From Dokdonia sp. 4H-3-7-5 (GTDB taxonomy: Bacteria; Bacteroidota; Bacteroidia; Flavobacteriales; Flavobacteriaceae), in assembly GCF_000212355.1 (NCBI RefSeq), contig NC_015496.1, positions 310,001 to 374,000 on the forward strand: DNA of 64,000 nucleotides, read 5' to 3'. A program made the position numbers and the translations under genes. The notes under the pieces were generated by a model. That model did no database searches. It saw only the letters and a list, made by a program, of their open reading frames with translations, and was not told the origin of the DNA. Shown in pieces: positions 1 through 9,248 of this stretch (the first letter of the stretch is position 1; each line of letters starts with the position of its first letter).

Positions 1-1
1 A

Positions 2-58
2 GAACAAATGGATGCCATCAAAGAATTAAATACTATTGAAAAAGCCGTAACGCTTTAG
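2..58 (+). CDS. C-terminal end of an unidentified protein (partial)
   Basis: An open frame enters from the left edge and ends at a TAG at 56-58. Its last residues read EQMDAIKELNTIEKAVTL. It stops 19 bases before the next gene, so the two probably share a transcript. The fragment is too short to identify. In many Flavobacteriaceae genes of the following type sit behind an ECF sigma factor and a small regulatory membrane protein, but nothing here shows which protein this is. Confidence 0.5.
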   Translation, partial: EQMDAIKELNTIEKAVTL

Positions 59-77
59 TTACTTAAATAATAATCTT

Positions 78-1166
78 ATGAAAAAGAAAATAACGCAACT
101 CTTACTTATAGCGCTCATGATCCCTTCTATCATGATGGCCGCAAGTGTAGATCCTCAGGGAAAATACACTAAGGAAAAGAGAATCAAAAAAGAATATACT
201 GTAAATCCTGATGTAAAACTGGTGATTGACAATAGCTACGGAAATGTTAATATGGTGAGCTGGAACGAAAACAGAATCGTCATTGAAGTTCTAGTAAAAA
301 CTAATGGTAACGATGAGGAGCGTGTAAAAGAAAAACTAGACGAGATAGATGTCAATTTTGAAGGGTCAAGTAGCTATGTGAGCGCAAAAACAAACTTCGA
401 AAAAAGCAGCAGTAGATCATGGTGGAACAGTTGGAAAAATAGCAATGTAAATATGGAAATCAACTATACTATTAAACTTCCAGCAACTAGTATGGTAGAT
501 GTAAGCAATGATTATGGAGGTATAAATATTGATCGGTTAGAAGGTAATGCAAAAATAAATTGTGACTATGGGAAAATCACGATAGGCGAACTTCTTGCAG
601 AAAACAACTACCTCAACTTTGACTACACTAAGAATAGCACTATAGGCTATATGAAGAGCGGACGTATTAATGCTGATTATTCAAGCTTTTTCTTAGAAAG
701 AGGAGGTGACATTGAGCTTAATGCCGATTATAGTAAATCTGAATTTGGACGTATAGATAATCTAAACTATAACTGTGACTACGGCTCTGTAATTACTGGA
801 GACAGTAAAGATATTATAGGTCGAGGAGATTACATCTCTGCAAAAATTGGTATAGTACACGGAGACCTTAACATCAATGCAGATTATGGAAGCATACGTA
901 TAGAGGAGCTAGCGAGCGATGCTGGAGACGTATCGATACAAAGTGACTACACCGGTATTAAAGTGGGTTATAATTCTCAATACAACTTTACTTTTGCTAT
1001 TAAACTTGAGTATGCTGGATTAAGCGGTAAGGAGGATCTTACTTTTAATAAGGAGCGCATAGAATCTTCAGACAAATACTACGAAGGATATAGAGGAAAC
1101 TCTAATACTAATAATCATGTGAACATCAACTCAGAATACGGTGGTGTCACTTTATTTAAAAACTAA
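78..1166 (+). CDS. Exported DUF4097/GIN-like beta-repeat protein
   Basis: This 362-aa protein has an N-terminal signal peptide (MKKK, a hydrophobic stretch, then MMAAS). From about residue 140 it is built of repeated short strands with a recurring DYG or DYS motif (NDYGGI, CDYGKI, ADYSSF, ADYSKS, CDYGSV, ADYGSI, SEYGGV). This is the pattern of the DUF4097/DUF2807 right-handed beta-helix 'adhesin' proteins of Bacteroidetes. The site of action is probably periplasm or cell surface. No catalytic motif is visible and the biological role is unknown. It is followed after 25 bases by a related head-GIN protein on the same strand, so the two look co-transcribed. The family assignment comes from repeat pattern and context. 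Confidence 0.75.
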   Translation: MKKKITQLLLIALMIPSIMMAASVDPQGKYTKEKRIKKEYTVNPDVKLVIDNSYGNVNMVSWNENRIVIEVLVKTNGNDEERVKEKLDEIDVNFEGSSSYVSAKTNFEKSSSRSWWNSWKNSNVNMEINYTIKLPATSMVDVSNDYGGINIDRLEGNAKINCDYGKITIGELLAENNYLNFDYTKNSTIGYMKSGRINADYSSFFLERGGDIELNADYSKSEFGRIDNLNYNCDYGSVITGDSKDIIGRGDYISAKIGIVHGDLNINADYGSIRIEELASDAGDVSIQSDYTGIKVGYNSQYNFTFAIKLEYAGLSGKEDLTFNKERIESSDKYYEGYRGNSNTNNHVNINSEYGGVTLFKN

Positions 1167-1191
1167 TAATCAATCATCAAAAACAACAATC

Positions 1192-1917
1192 ATGAAAAAA
1201 TTAATCACACTAAGTATTATTCTTTTAGCAAGTACGCAGATACACGCACAATGGTGGGGAAAAGGAATAAAAGGTAATGGTCAAGTAGAAACAGAAACGC
1301 GTAGCGTAGGTGAGTATGATGAGATAAGCATTGCGGGATTCTTTGATGTAACACTCGTTGCTGGAGAAGAAGGAGAAATCACTTTACAAGGTGAAAGCAA
1401 CCTCCTTGATTATGTAGAGACAGAAGTGAGCGGCGATAGACTTACTATCAAAGTTCAAAACAAGCAAAATCTAAAGACGAGCTACGGAAAGGATATTAAA
1501 ATTAAAATTCCTTTTAGAGATTTAGATCGAGTGTCATTATCAGGATCTGGGGAGATTATGAGTGATGATGTGATAAAATCAAATACTTTTGAAGTTTCTG
1601 TCTCTGGATCTGGAGATGTTGCTCTTATTGTGGAAGCAAATCGTACTGAGAGTCGTGTTACAGGATCTGGTGACCTTATTCTTAAAGGCTACACAAAAGA
1701 CCACACTGTAAAAGTTACAGGCTCTGGTGATATAGAAGCTGGGCGTTTTAAAGCAGAGACGGTAGATGCTCAGGTTACAGGTTCTGGTGACATACGCGTA
1801 GCTTGTGAAAAAAGTATCAAAGCCCGTGTAACTGGTTCTGGTGACATAGAGTACGTAGGAAACCCATCAAAACAAGACACTAAGGTCTCTGGTTCTGGAG
1901 ATATTACAAGGGGATAA
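1192..1917 (+). CDS. Head GIN domain-containing protein (DUF2807)
   Basis: I take the ATG at 1192, which gives 241 aa and a clean signal peptide (MKKLITLSIILLASTQIHAQ). A frame reaching back to 1141 would overlap the upstream gene and hide this signal. The mature protein carries the GIN signature, a run of S/T-GSGDI/V repeats (SGSGEI, SGSGDV, TGSGDL, TGSGDI three times, SGSGDI) that form rungs of a parallel beta-helix. DUF2807 proteins are exported proteins of unknown function, common in Bacteroidetes. The gene ends just before a strong hairpin terminator shared with the convergent gene at 1997-2833, which encodes another GIN-type protein. Confidence 0.85.
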   Translation: MKKLITLSIILLASTQIHAQWWGKGIKGNGQVETETRSVGEYDEISIAGFFDVTLVAGEEGEITLQGESNLLDYVETEVSGDRLTIKVQNKQNLKTSYGKDIKIKIPFRDLDRVSLSGSGEIMSDDVIKSNTFEVSVSGSGDVALIVEANRTESRVTGSGDLILKGYTKDHTVKVTGSGDIEAGRFKAETVDAQVTGSGDIRVACEKSIKARVTGSGDIEYVGNPSKQDTKVSGSGDITRG

Positions 1918-1943
1918 TCCTTAAAAACATTTCTTTACAAGAA

Positions 1944-1976
1944 TAAAAAATGCCCTCATCTGAGGGCATTTTTTAT
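1944..1976. terminator. Bidirectional intrinsic terminator
   Basis: The stem AATGCCCTCA / TGAGGGCATT has a TC loop, an A-run on the left and a T-run on the right. It can therefore stop transcription of the plus-strand GIN gene and of the convergent minus-strand GIN gene. Confidence 0.85.
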
Positions 1977-1996
1977 TGACTTACATCTCGTAATAC

Positions 1997-2833
1997 TTAT
2001 TCCTTTTTTAAGATTTTTGAGGTTCCTGTAAAACGTTCTATCATTAGTTTAGGTTCGCCATACACATGAAGCTCTGCTTTTTCATCAAGATCAACAATAA
2101 TCTCTTGGTCTGCAGTTACAATGGTCGTTGAGCTTCCTGTAGCGTTTATATTAATCACATCTGTATTAAATGTTTCCGCCTTGCACTCAGCATTATCATT
2201 TAGATCCAGCGATACTGTTTGAGCATTTCCTTTTAACTCTAGGTCTGATCGTCCAGATGCAGAGAGGGTGATTTTTTTTGTATTGATATCCGCTTTCGCG
2301 AAAGCGTTATCCGTAACATTCATAGTCAAGTCATCTCCCATATAATCCATCTCAATTTTTGAATTTGAATTTGCAGTTATGGTAGCTTGTTTTGCTTTTA
2401 TCTCTCCTTCAAACTGACTATCATCTAGAAAACTTCCTCTAAAAAAATCTGATTTGAGAACAGATTGTGCTTTCACCTTACTCTTTGCATCTAAGCTTAC
2501 AGAATTAAGCGTAACAAAACGCACCGTAATATTAAGACGTTTTGCACTTCTGATATCCTTCCTCGCAGAAACTAGCAATACACTATCACGCACATCAAAA
2601 CTTATCAATTCAATAAGGTTATCATCCATCTCAAGCTCATAACTTGGTTGAGAATCTGCAATAAGTGTTACTTCTAGACCATCTGTTACTTTTATATCTG
2701 TAAATGGACGTAATACCTCCGATACATCTTTCACATTTCTACTCCCTTTTACTCGCTCTCTTTGAGCACTTACTGCCGTAGTCACAAACATAAGCACAGC
2801 AATAGCTATACTTTTCATATATAGTTTTTTCAT
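1997..2833 (-). CDS. GIN-type (DUF2807) exported protein
   Basis: The start at 2833 gives 278 aa with a signal peptide (MKKLYMKSIAIAVLMFVTT, then AVSAQ). An upstream in-frame ATG at 2878 would add 15 residues without signal character. The body resembles head-GIN proteins: an N-terminal strand region (FTDIKVTDGLEVTLIA), then short repeated strands without the classical GSGD turns. The segment NAFAKAD near residue 183 is encoded by a copy of the dispersed palindrome at 2291-2306. It is an exported protein of unknown function, convergent with the paralogous pair at 78-1917. Confidence 0.75.
   Translation of the reverse strand: MKKLYMKSIAIAVLMFVTTAVSAQRERVKGSRNVKDVSEVLRPFTDIKVTDGLEVTLIADSQPSYELEMDDNLIELISFDVRDSVLLVSARKDIRSAKRLNITVRFVTLNSVSLDAKSKVKAQSVLKSDFFRGSFLDDSQFEGEIKAKQATITANSNSKIEMDYMGDDLTMNVTDNAFAKADINTKKITLSASGRSDLELKGNAQTVSLDLNDNAECKAETFNTDVININATGSSTTIVTADQEIIVDLDEKAELHVYGEPKLMIERFTGTSKILKKE
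2291..2306. repeat. Dispersed palindrome, copy 1 (in coding sequence)
   Basis: Perfect CGCTTTCGCGAAAGCG inside the GIN-type gene, read as AFAKA in the frame of the protein. Confidence 0.95.
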
Positions 2834-2879
2834 AGAATTAAATGTACAATAAATGAGCCATCCTTTTATAATTGGCATA

Positions 2880-2911
2880 AAAAAAGCATCTGGTTACAGA
2901 TGCTCTTTTAA
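2880..2911 (-). terminator. Intrinsic terminator after the cysteine-repeat lipoprotein gene
   Basis: Read on the minus strand, AGAGCATCTG / CAGATGCTTTTTT forms a hairpin with a TAAC loop and a T-run. It lies 20 bases past the stop of the gene at 2931-3989. Confidence 0.8.
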
Positions 2912-2930
2912 AATATGTCGTTTATGGATA

Positions 2931-3989
2931 TTAATAGACAATATTAATCACTCCGCCTGCTGTTAGTACTTCTTCGTTATCTGGATTTGTAAATGTTCCA
3001 GAAAAAGTTCCTACGATTGCAGTACCATCGTTTGCAGTAATATTATTTACAAATGGCGTCGTTGCTTCTATAGATGCTGTGTGCACAACTCCTCCTACTG
3101 TTAGAATCGTATTTTGCATTACATTATCTCCTGTTTGTTGTAATACGATATCAAAAGTAAACGTATCTCCTGTATCTATATCAGTTGCAATCACGCTCAG
3201 TAAAGATCCGCTTATGCTTACCGTTGCTGTATTAAAATTTGTAAATATTTCTCCTACGGTTACTTGTACTGGCCCATCTTGTTCTGGTGGAGAGCAATCT
3301 CCTAGATTTTGTACAATAGCAGTAAGACTTCCATCTGTATCTCCACAAGCGGCTATTTGCGCTTGTAAAGCCATTGAGTAGTCTGCACAAGCCGTAGTAT
3401 ATGCATCTTCATCAAGAGGATCTACAGCATTAAATATTTCTCTAGCTTCTGATGTAGCTACCTGTGCTGCAGCACAATCACCACCACAATTCAATGCGTC
3501 AATGGTAGCCTGTATATTTCCGCTTACATCACCACAAGCTGCTATTTGAGCTTCTAAAGCGGCGCTATAAGCAAGGCATAATTGTTCTTCGTTATCACTA
3601 GAAGCATTATTTAAAGCTCCCAAGGCTGCATTTGCAGCAATCTCCGCTTGAAAACAAGGATCTGGCGTAGAGCAGTCTCCTAGGCTTGTAAGAGCAGCTT
3701 GAAATGTTCCAGATGCATCACCACAAAGTTGTATTGTTGCTTCGAGAGCTATAGCGTAGGTAGTGCATGCTTGAGCATAACCTTCATTAGATGCCACTGA
3801 AAATGCAGCTTGAGCTGCAGTTAAAGTTTCAAACGCTATCTGACATTCTTCACTATCGGAATCAACTTCAATAGGGTCAGAACCGTCACCTGTTACGCTA
3901 AAGACGCCTTCGAGTGGTTCATCATCACAAGAGACAACCGTCACTGCAACCATCATTATAAATAAAAATAAAACGTGTAGTTTTTTCAT
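2931..3989 (-). CDS. Lipoprotein with three cysteine-rich 60-aa repeats
   Basis: This 352-aa protein starts with a lipoprotein signal (MKKLHVLFLFIMMVAVTVVSC, lipobox VVSC). Residues of about 48 to 240 form three tandem units of roughly 60 aa, each with the pattern C-x-A...A-x(10-15)-C-x2-Y-x2-AL-x-A-x-I-x2-CGD-x-(S/D)G...L-(G)-(D)C. The four cysteines per unit suggest disulphide-pinned helical hairpins outside the cytoplasm. The last 110 residues are a separate beta-rich domain (GTFSGTF, VLTAGGVINI) like the C-terminal lipocalin-type domains of other flavobacterial lipoproteins. I do not recognise a named family. A binding or structural role at the cell surface is a guess. Confidence 0.7.
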   Translation of the reverse strand: MKKLHVLFLFIMMVAVTVVSCDDEPLEGVFSVTGDGSDPIEVDSDSEECQIAFETLTAAQAAFSVASNEGYAQACTTYAIALEATIQLCGDASGTFQAALTSLGDCSTPDPCFQAEIAANAALGALNNASSDNEEQLCLAYSAALEAQIAACGDVSGNIQATIDALNCGGDCAAAQVATSEAREIFNAVDPLDEDAYTTACADYSMALQAQIAACGDTDGSLTAIVQNLGDCSPPEQDGPVQVTVGEIFTNFNTATVSISGSLLSVIATDIDTGDTFTFDIVLQQTGDNVMQNTILTVGGVVHTASIEATTPFVNNITANDGTAIVGTFSGTFTNPDNEEVLTAGGVINIVY

Positions 3990-4055
3990 TGTAGTAGGAA
4001 TTTCTAAATCTGAAACACAAACATAATCAATTTATTGCACTGTTTTGCTCTTAGA

Positions 4056-4490
4056 CTATGAGTCCTTGCGAGCCTTTAACAGGTTGTTCTGCTCTTGCAT
4101 AAGATGCTCAATATTTGCAAGCAGCTCAATATTTTTTGGGGTTTTTTCTTCTGTATTTTTTGGATCTTCTGCTTTGTCCTTAAATCTATTTATTCCTTTA
4201 ATGACAACAAAAATGGTAATTGCAATTACTAAGAAGTCTATTGAAACTTCAATAAGTTCCCCATAACCTATTGCGATTTCTTTCCCTTCACCTTCGGCAG
4301 CACGTAAAAGATACTTTCTATCTGCGAGATTAATACCATCTGTGAGTAGTGATAGTGGTGGCATTACGACTTTTTTTACAATAGTATTTACCACATTATT
4401 AAAAGCAGTACCTATAATAATACCTACTGCCATGTCGATCATGTTACCTTTGATCGCAAAATTTTTGAATTCTTGAATAAATCCAGCCAT
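4056..4490 (-). CDS. mscL: Large-conductance mechanosensitive channel MscL
   Basis: This 144-aa protein has the MscL plan. The N-terminal amphipathic helix and first membrane helix read MAGFIQEFKNFAIKGN, then MIDMAVGIIIGTAFNNVV. A periplasmic loop follows, then a second membrane helix (EVSIDFLVIAITIFVVIKGINRF) and a charged C-terminal cytoplasmic helix. MscL opens at near-lytic membrane tension and releases solutes on osmotic downshock, which suits a marine bacterium. Length is normal for the family. The gene stands alone between the repeat lipoprotein and the MFS transporter gene, all on the minus strand. Confidence 0.97.
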   Translation of the reverse strand: MAGFIQEFKNFAIKGNMIDMAVGIIIGTAFNNVVNTIVKKVVMPPLSLLTDGINLADRKYLLRAAEGEGKEIAIGYGELIEVSIDFLVIAITIFVVIKGINRFKDKAEDPKNTEEKTPKNIELLANIEHLMQEQNNLLKARKDS

Positions 4491-4583
4491 AACTGTCTCT
4501 TGTTTGCCGTAGCAACTTAATTATTGATTAATAAACTTTAGAAAAGCCCTCTCTTATTATAAGATTGGGAATTTGAATATTTA

Positions 4584-4599
4584 CGCTTTCGCGAAAGCG
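4584..4599. repeat. Dispersed palindrome, copy 2 (3' of UMF1 gene)
   Basis: Perfect 16-mer, extended on both sides by TTA and TAA to a 22-bp palindrome. It ends 4 bases from the stop codon of the MFS gene. Confidence 0.95.
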
Positions 4600-4603
4600 T
4601 AAC

Positions 4604-5920
4604 CTACGTAATTACCGTCCTGTCTTTAGGCACTCGAAGTAATAACACGACGCCTGCTGCAAAAAATAGAATTAAAAATACAATCGAGTAGCGCATACTG
4701 CCCGTAAGCTCCTCAATGAAACCGTATAAAAACATACCGATGATGATCCCTATTTTCTCAGCTACATCATAAAAGCTGAAGTATGAAGTGGTGTCCTCTG
4801 TTTCTGGTAAAAACTTAGCATACGTAGATCGTGATAGTGATTGTATACCACCCATTACTAAACCTACAAATCCAGCTGTAATGTAAAATTGAAACGGTGT
4901 ATATACAAAGTATGCCCAAGCACAAATAATAATCCAGATAACATTAATAATCACCAGAGCTTTTATATTACCCACACGTGCCGAAAGTTTTGACGTAAGT
5001 ATGGCTCCTAGTACTGCTACAAGCTGTATCAAAAGTATACTCACAATTAATCCCGTTGTGCGCTCGCTATCACTACCCCACTCTAGTTCTTGCTCTCCAA
5101 AATATGCTGCTGCAAGCATTACCGTCTGCACTGCCATACTATATACAAAGAATGCGATAAGATATTTCTTGAGACGTAGTTGGTCTTGCATAGAAGTCCA
5201 AATAGCTCTTAGCTCCTTAAAGCCGTTAAAGAATACATCTTTGGTAAGTTTTCCTTGCGCTTGGTTTCCCTGAGGTAAATAAGCGTAGGTATACTGACTA
5301 AAACCTATCCACCAGACACCAGTAAGCACAAATGATAAACGTGTAGGAAAACTTTCGTCTTCAAAACCAAATGTCTCATACCCAAGTATCATTGCTAAAC
5401 AAGCTATAAGTAACAACACACTCCCTATGTAGCCTAGAGAATACCCTTTTGCACTAATGGCGTCATGCTGCTCTGGATAAGCAATATCTGGCAAATATGA
5501 ATTGTAAAAAACTAAACTCCCCCAAAAACCTATCAGTCCTAAAGCATAAAGTAGCAAACTCAAATAAATATGGTCTAAGCTAAACCAGTAAAGTCCTATG
5601 GTCGCCAGCGCTCCCATGTAACAGAAAAACTTAAGAAAGTACTTTTTATTACCTAAATAATCTGCTACTCCAGATAGAATGGGAGAAATAAGAGCTACTA
5701 TTAAAAAGGCCACAGCAGTAGTGTAAAATATAAGCGGACTGCGACGTAACATCATCCCAAAAACTTCAATCTCTTCTATGCCGGCTCCTCTAAAAAGAGC
5801 ACCGTAAAACAATGGAAAAATAGCAGATGCAATGACAAGACTGTAAGTGGAGTTTGCCCAATCATAAAACGCCCATGCATTTAATAATTTCTTGTCACCT
5901 TTTTTGAGTTGTTCTTTCAT
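4604..5920 (-). CDS. MFS transporter, UMF1/Atg22-like
   Basis: This 438-aa integral membrane protein has about twelve hydrophobic segments. Its N-terminus, LLNAWAFYDWANSTYSLVI, is the characteristic opening of the UMF1 family (Atg22-like MFS permeases), and the later stretch GGIQSLSRSTYAKFLPE is the family's conserved segment. Fungal Atg22 exports amino acids from vacuoles; the substrate of bacterial members is unsettled, so I give none. A copy of the dispersed palindrome abuts its stop codon. The gene lies downstream of the M48 protease gene and is separated from it by a terminator. Confidence 0.88.
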   Translation of the reverse strand: MKEQLKKGDKKLLNAWAFYDWANSTYSLVIASAIFPLFYGALFRGAGIEEIEVFGMMLRRSPLIFYTTAVAFLIVALISPILSGVADYLGNKKYFLKFFCYMGALATIGLYWFSLDHIYLSLLLYALGLIGFWGSLVFYNSYLPDIAYPEQHDAISAKGYSLGYIGSVLLLIACLAMILGYETFGFEDESFPTRLSFVLTGVWWIGFSQYTYAYLPQGNQAQGKLTKDVFFNGFKELRAIWTSMQDQLRLKKYLIAFFVYSMAVQTVMLAAAYFGEQELEWGSDSERTTGLIVSILLIQLVAVLGAILTSKLSARVGNIKALVIINVIWIIICAWAYFVYTPFQFYITAGFVGLVMGGIQSLSRSTYAKFLPETEDTTSYFSFYDVAEKIGIIIGMFLYGFIEELTGSMRYSIVFLILFFAAGVVLLLRVPKDRTVIT

Positions 5921-5931
5921 AGTACTAAAAT

Positions 5932-5961
5932 AGAAAAGCTGTGCGATTGCACAGCTTTTCT
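5932..5961 (-). terminator. Intrinsic terminator after the M48 protease gene
   Basis: GAAAAGCTGTGC / GCACAGCTTTTC is a long A/T-flanked hairpin with a short loop. It lies downstream of the minus-strand protease gene and just before the MFS gene start. Confidence 0.8.
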
Positions 5962-5984
5962 TACTATATATTTCGTGTAAAGTT

Positions 5985-6806
5985 CTATTTAAAAGAAGTC
6001 ACTCCAAATTTTGCAGCTTCTGCTCTCGCCATTGGCGCTTTGGCAGTAAGATTTGCAATACGACTATCTGAAGATGGGTGCGTACTCATAATCTGTGCTG
6101 GAGCTGCACCTCCACTTGCAGCTTTCATACGTTTCCATAACTCTGCAGCTTCGTCTGGATTGTATCCTGCTATTGCTGCAATTACGATTCCGATTTCGTC
6201 TGCTTGTGTCTCATGGCTACGCGAGAAAGGAAGCATTCCTCCTACTTGTGTACCTATACCATAAAGCTGCATAATTTGTTGTTGCTTTGCTTGATCTTGA
6301 CCTCCTACTGCAATAGCAGTGGCAACGCCACCATATTGTTGTAATTGTGCAGCACTCATACGTTGTGCTCCGTGATCTGCAAGTGCGTGAGCAAGCTCAT
6401 GCCCCATTACCATGGCAAGTCCAGTTTCTGATTGAGTAATAGGTAAAATTCCAGTATATACCACAATCTTTCCTCCTGGCATACACCAAGCGTTTACTGC
6501 TTCATCTTTAACTAGATTGTACTCCCAGCGGTAATCTTGTAAGTATCCCGGCTCTCCTAGTGCTGTTAGGTAACGCTCTGCTGCCACGGCTATTTTTTCA
6601 CCTACGCGCTTTACCATATTAGCATCTGCCGTTCCAGTAATCACATTATTTTCCGATAGGAATGCGTCATACTGTTGGAATGCCATTGGAAATAATTGAT
6701 CGTTACTTACAAAGTTAAGAGTCTTCTTCCCTGTAAATGGACTCGTCTTGCATGCACATACCAGAAGTACGGTCATGATAAGAACAAATGTATTTTTAAG
6801 TTTCAT
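5985..6806 (-). CDS. M48 family metalloprotease lipoprotein
   Basis: This 273-aa protein has a lipoprotein signal (LLVCAC, lipid cysteine near residue 19). The zinc motif HELAH is at residues 136-140, and the third ligand is in the downstream HETQADEIG segment. This is the M48 layout of LoiP/YcaL/Oma1-type proteases, which act on damaged or misfolded envelope proteins. The short glycine- and alanine-rich region between the two motifs is typical. It is probably anchored facing the periplasm. It lies 39 bases downstream of the GH31 gene with no terminator between them, so co-transcription is possible, though no functional link is evident. Confidence 0.92.
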   Translation of the reverse strand: MKLKNTFVLIMTVLLVCACKTSPFTGKKTLNFVSNDQLFPMAFQQYDAFLSENNVITGTADANMVKRVGEKIAVAAERYLTALGEPGYLQDYRWEYNLVKDEAVNAWCMPGGKIVVYTGILPITQSETGLAMVMGHELAHALADHGAQRMSAAQLQQYGGVATAIAVGGQDQAKQQQIMQLYGIGTQVGGMLPFSRSHETQADEIGIVIAAIAGYNPDEAAELWKRMKAASGGAAPAQIMSTHPSSDSRIANLTAKAPMARAEAAKFGVTSFK

Positions 6807-6845
6807 AATGATGGTTTTAAATCAGAATATAAAAATACGCAAATG

Positions 6846-9248
6846 TTAAATACCGCTCAGATGAAGCTCCGTGAAATCTTTGTTAATGATTAAAGCACAT
6901 GTTATCGGGTCAAACTGCACATCTTCTAGACTTACTTTCTGATTGTCTAATTCTATATCCTTAATTTCAAAAGGAAGTCCAATCAAGTGAATTCTAAATG
7001 TATCGTACGTAGTAATAAAATCACCGCGTTTATGTTGTTGTATAATCCAGTCTTTCTCACGACCTACCATTTTAAAAGTACGGTAACTATAACGATCTTT
7101 CTTGTAATCATATCCATCTTGAGCATCTTCATACAATTTGGAAGCATTTTTACCTAAACCATAATACACTTCAAGCTCTACCTGCTCAATGGTAAGTTCG
7201 CCTACATACTGCTGTAATGGATATTTAGGAAGGATGGTTCCCTCTTTTACAAATAATGGCATCTCATCAATATCTGCATCCACCCATTGCTCTTTACCTC
7301 CTTGCACAATTTGCTTTGTCCAATAGTTGTACCATTGTCCTCTAGGCACGTACATGCGACGTCCTTTAGCATTAGGCTCTAATATAGGACAAACTAGAAT
7401 ATGATGTCCAAAGATAAACTCATCTGTACGGTAATGCGTTTGTGCATCATCTTGATCAAAATAAACAAGCGGCTTTAATAATGGCGTACCTTTCTTGATA
7501 TACTCATAAAACATAGTATATAAATAAGGCAATAATCTATAACGCAAGTTGATAAACTTACGAGCAATATCTGTCACACCTTCGTCAAAAGTCCACGGCT
7601 CTTGATCTCCATGATGCCCAGAAGAGTGGGTACGGCAGAAAGGGTGAAATACTCCTAGCTGTATCCATCTTGCATAAAGCTCTCCAGTAGGTTGCTCTGC
7701 AAACCCGCCTATATCTGTACCTGTAAAACTCATCCCCGAGATACACATACGTTGCACTTGGATGTTTGCTACCCAAAGGTGCTCCCAGCTAGCTACGTTA
7801 TCACCCGTCCATGAACTTGTGTAACGTTGCGCACCAGAGTATGCAGACCTTGTGATTACAAACGGTCGCTTAGGATACGCAAATTTCTTCACACCTTCAT
7901 AGGTGGCGCGAGCCATTTGAGTACCATAAATGTTATGCGCTTTTAAGTGACTACAAGGATGACCATCATAATTATGACGCACATCTGGAGGAAATGTTTT
8001 TCCTGGAACCTCCATTACTGCAGGCTCATTCATATCATTCCACACTCCTTTTACACCTACATCTTGTATAAGCTCTTTAAATAATCCTGCCCACCAGTCA
8101 CGTACTTTAGGATTTGTATAATCTGGAAAATTACATTCTCCAGGCCACACTTTACCTTTCATAGCCGGTCCATCTGCACGCTTACAGAAGTAGTCATTTT
8201 CTACTCCTTCATTATAAACCCAATAATCCTTATCAATTTTAATCCCTGGATCTATAATAACAATGGTTTTAAAACCATCATCTGCCAGTTCTTTTACCAT
8301 TCTTTTAGGGTCAGGAAAATGATCTTTATTCCAAGTAAAACATCTCCAGCCATCCATATAATCAATGTCTAGATAAATCCCATCACAAGGAATTTTGAGT
8401 TCGCGAAATTTACTTGCAATCTCCTTTACATTACTTTCTGGAAAGTAACTCCATTTGCACTGGTGATATCCCAGCGCCCATAATGGCGGAAGCTCAGGAA
8501 CACCTGTAAGATTCGTATAACTTGCTACAACCTCAGACATATCTGGACCATATATAAAGTAATAATTCATCTCACCTCCTTGCGCCCAGAAGCTTGTAAC
8601 TCCCATACGCTCATGAGCAAAATCAAAATACGTTTTAAACGTGTTGTCAAAAAACACACCGTAAGCTTTCTTTTGATGTAGCCCTATGTAAAAAGGAACT
8701 GCTTTATATATTGGATCTTGATCCTTTGCAAATGCATATTGATCTGTAGCCCAGTTATGCATACGCTTTCCTCGCAAGTTAGAATGCATAGGCTTATCAC
8801 CTAGCCCATAATAAGACTCGGCATGCTGTGCTTTTTTACTCATCTTAACGATGTTACCTCCATACTGGAAGCTCTCCTCGTAATGAAAACCTAATTCGTC
8901 TTCATTAATAAGATTCCCATTTGTATCGTAAATACTGGTCTGTAGACTCTCTTTCTCAATACGTATATGGAGCTTTGCGGTGTTGACATGGTAATATTTA
9001 TCATCATCTGTAAGTTCTAGATGATTGTAGCCACGAGGTGCATCCTCATCTATCGCATAAGAAAAGTCTGGCTCAAAAACGCCACCTGTTGCAAAGCGAA
9101 AACGTATCACACTATCTCGCAATACAGTAAGTTCTAAAATTACCTCGTTTGAAGTAGTAAAATATAAGATGTCTGTCTCTTGCTTGACATCCACCACATT
9201 TTTAGGAAATTGATTCCCTTTTTGCTCTAATTCTGTATTTACAATCAT
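6846..9248 (-). CDS. Glycoside hydrolase family 31 (alpha-glucosidase)
   Basis: This 800-aa protein lacks a signal peptide, so it should act in the cytoplasm. It has the GH31 plan: an N-terminal beta-sandwich, then a TIM barrel with IDYMDGWRCFTWN and the nucleophile motif WNDMNEP (Asp near residue 405). The acid/base aspartate lies in SSWTGDNVASWEHL, and a C-terminal beta domain follows. It most likely releases glucose from alpha-1,4 or alpha-1,6 glucans or maltodextrins. Its place next to the glycogen genes fits turnover of storage glucan. A xylosidase specificity is possible within GH31 but less likely here. Confidence 0.93.
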   Translation of the reverse strand: MIVNTELEQKGNQFPKNVVDVKQETDILYFTTSNEVILELTVLRDSVIRFRFATGGVFEPDFSYAIDEDAPRGYNHLELTDDDKYYHVNTAKLHIRIEKESLQTSIYDTNGNLINEDELGFHYEESFQYGGNIVKMSKKAQHAESYYGLGDKPMHSNLRGKRMHNWATDQYAFAKDQDPIYKAVPFYIGLHQKKAYGVFFDNTFKTYFDFAHERMGVTSFWAQGGEMNYYFIYGPDMSEVVASYTNLTGVPELPPLWALGYHQCKWSYFPESNVKEIASKFRELKIPCDGIYLDIDYMDGWRCFTWNKDHFPDPKRMVKELADDGFKTIVIIDPGIKIDKDYWVYNEGVENDYFCKRADGPAMKGKVWPGECNFPDYTNPKVRDWWAGLFKELIQDVGVKGVWNDMNEPAVMEVPGKTFPPDVRHNYDGHPCSHLKAHNIYGTQMARATYEGVKKFAYPKRPFVITRSAYSGAQRYTSSWTGDNVASWEHLWVANIQVQRMCISGMSFTGTDIGGFAEQPTGELYARWIQLGVFHPFCRTHSSGHHGDQEPWTFDEGVTDIARKFINLRYRLLPYLYTMFYEYIKKGTPLLKPLVYFDQDDAQTHYRTDEFIFGHHILVCPILEPNAKGRRMYVPRGQWYNYWTKQIVQGGKEQWVDADIDEMPLFVKEGTILPKYPLQQYVGELTIEQVELEVYYGLGKNASKLYEDAQDGYDYKKDRYSYRTFKMVGREKDWIIQQHKRGDFITTYDTFRIHLIGLPFEIKDIELDNQKVSLEDVQFDPITCALIINKDFTELHLSGI

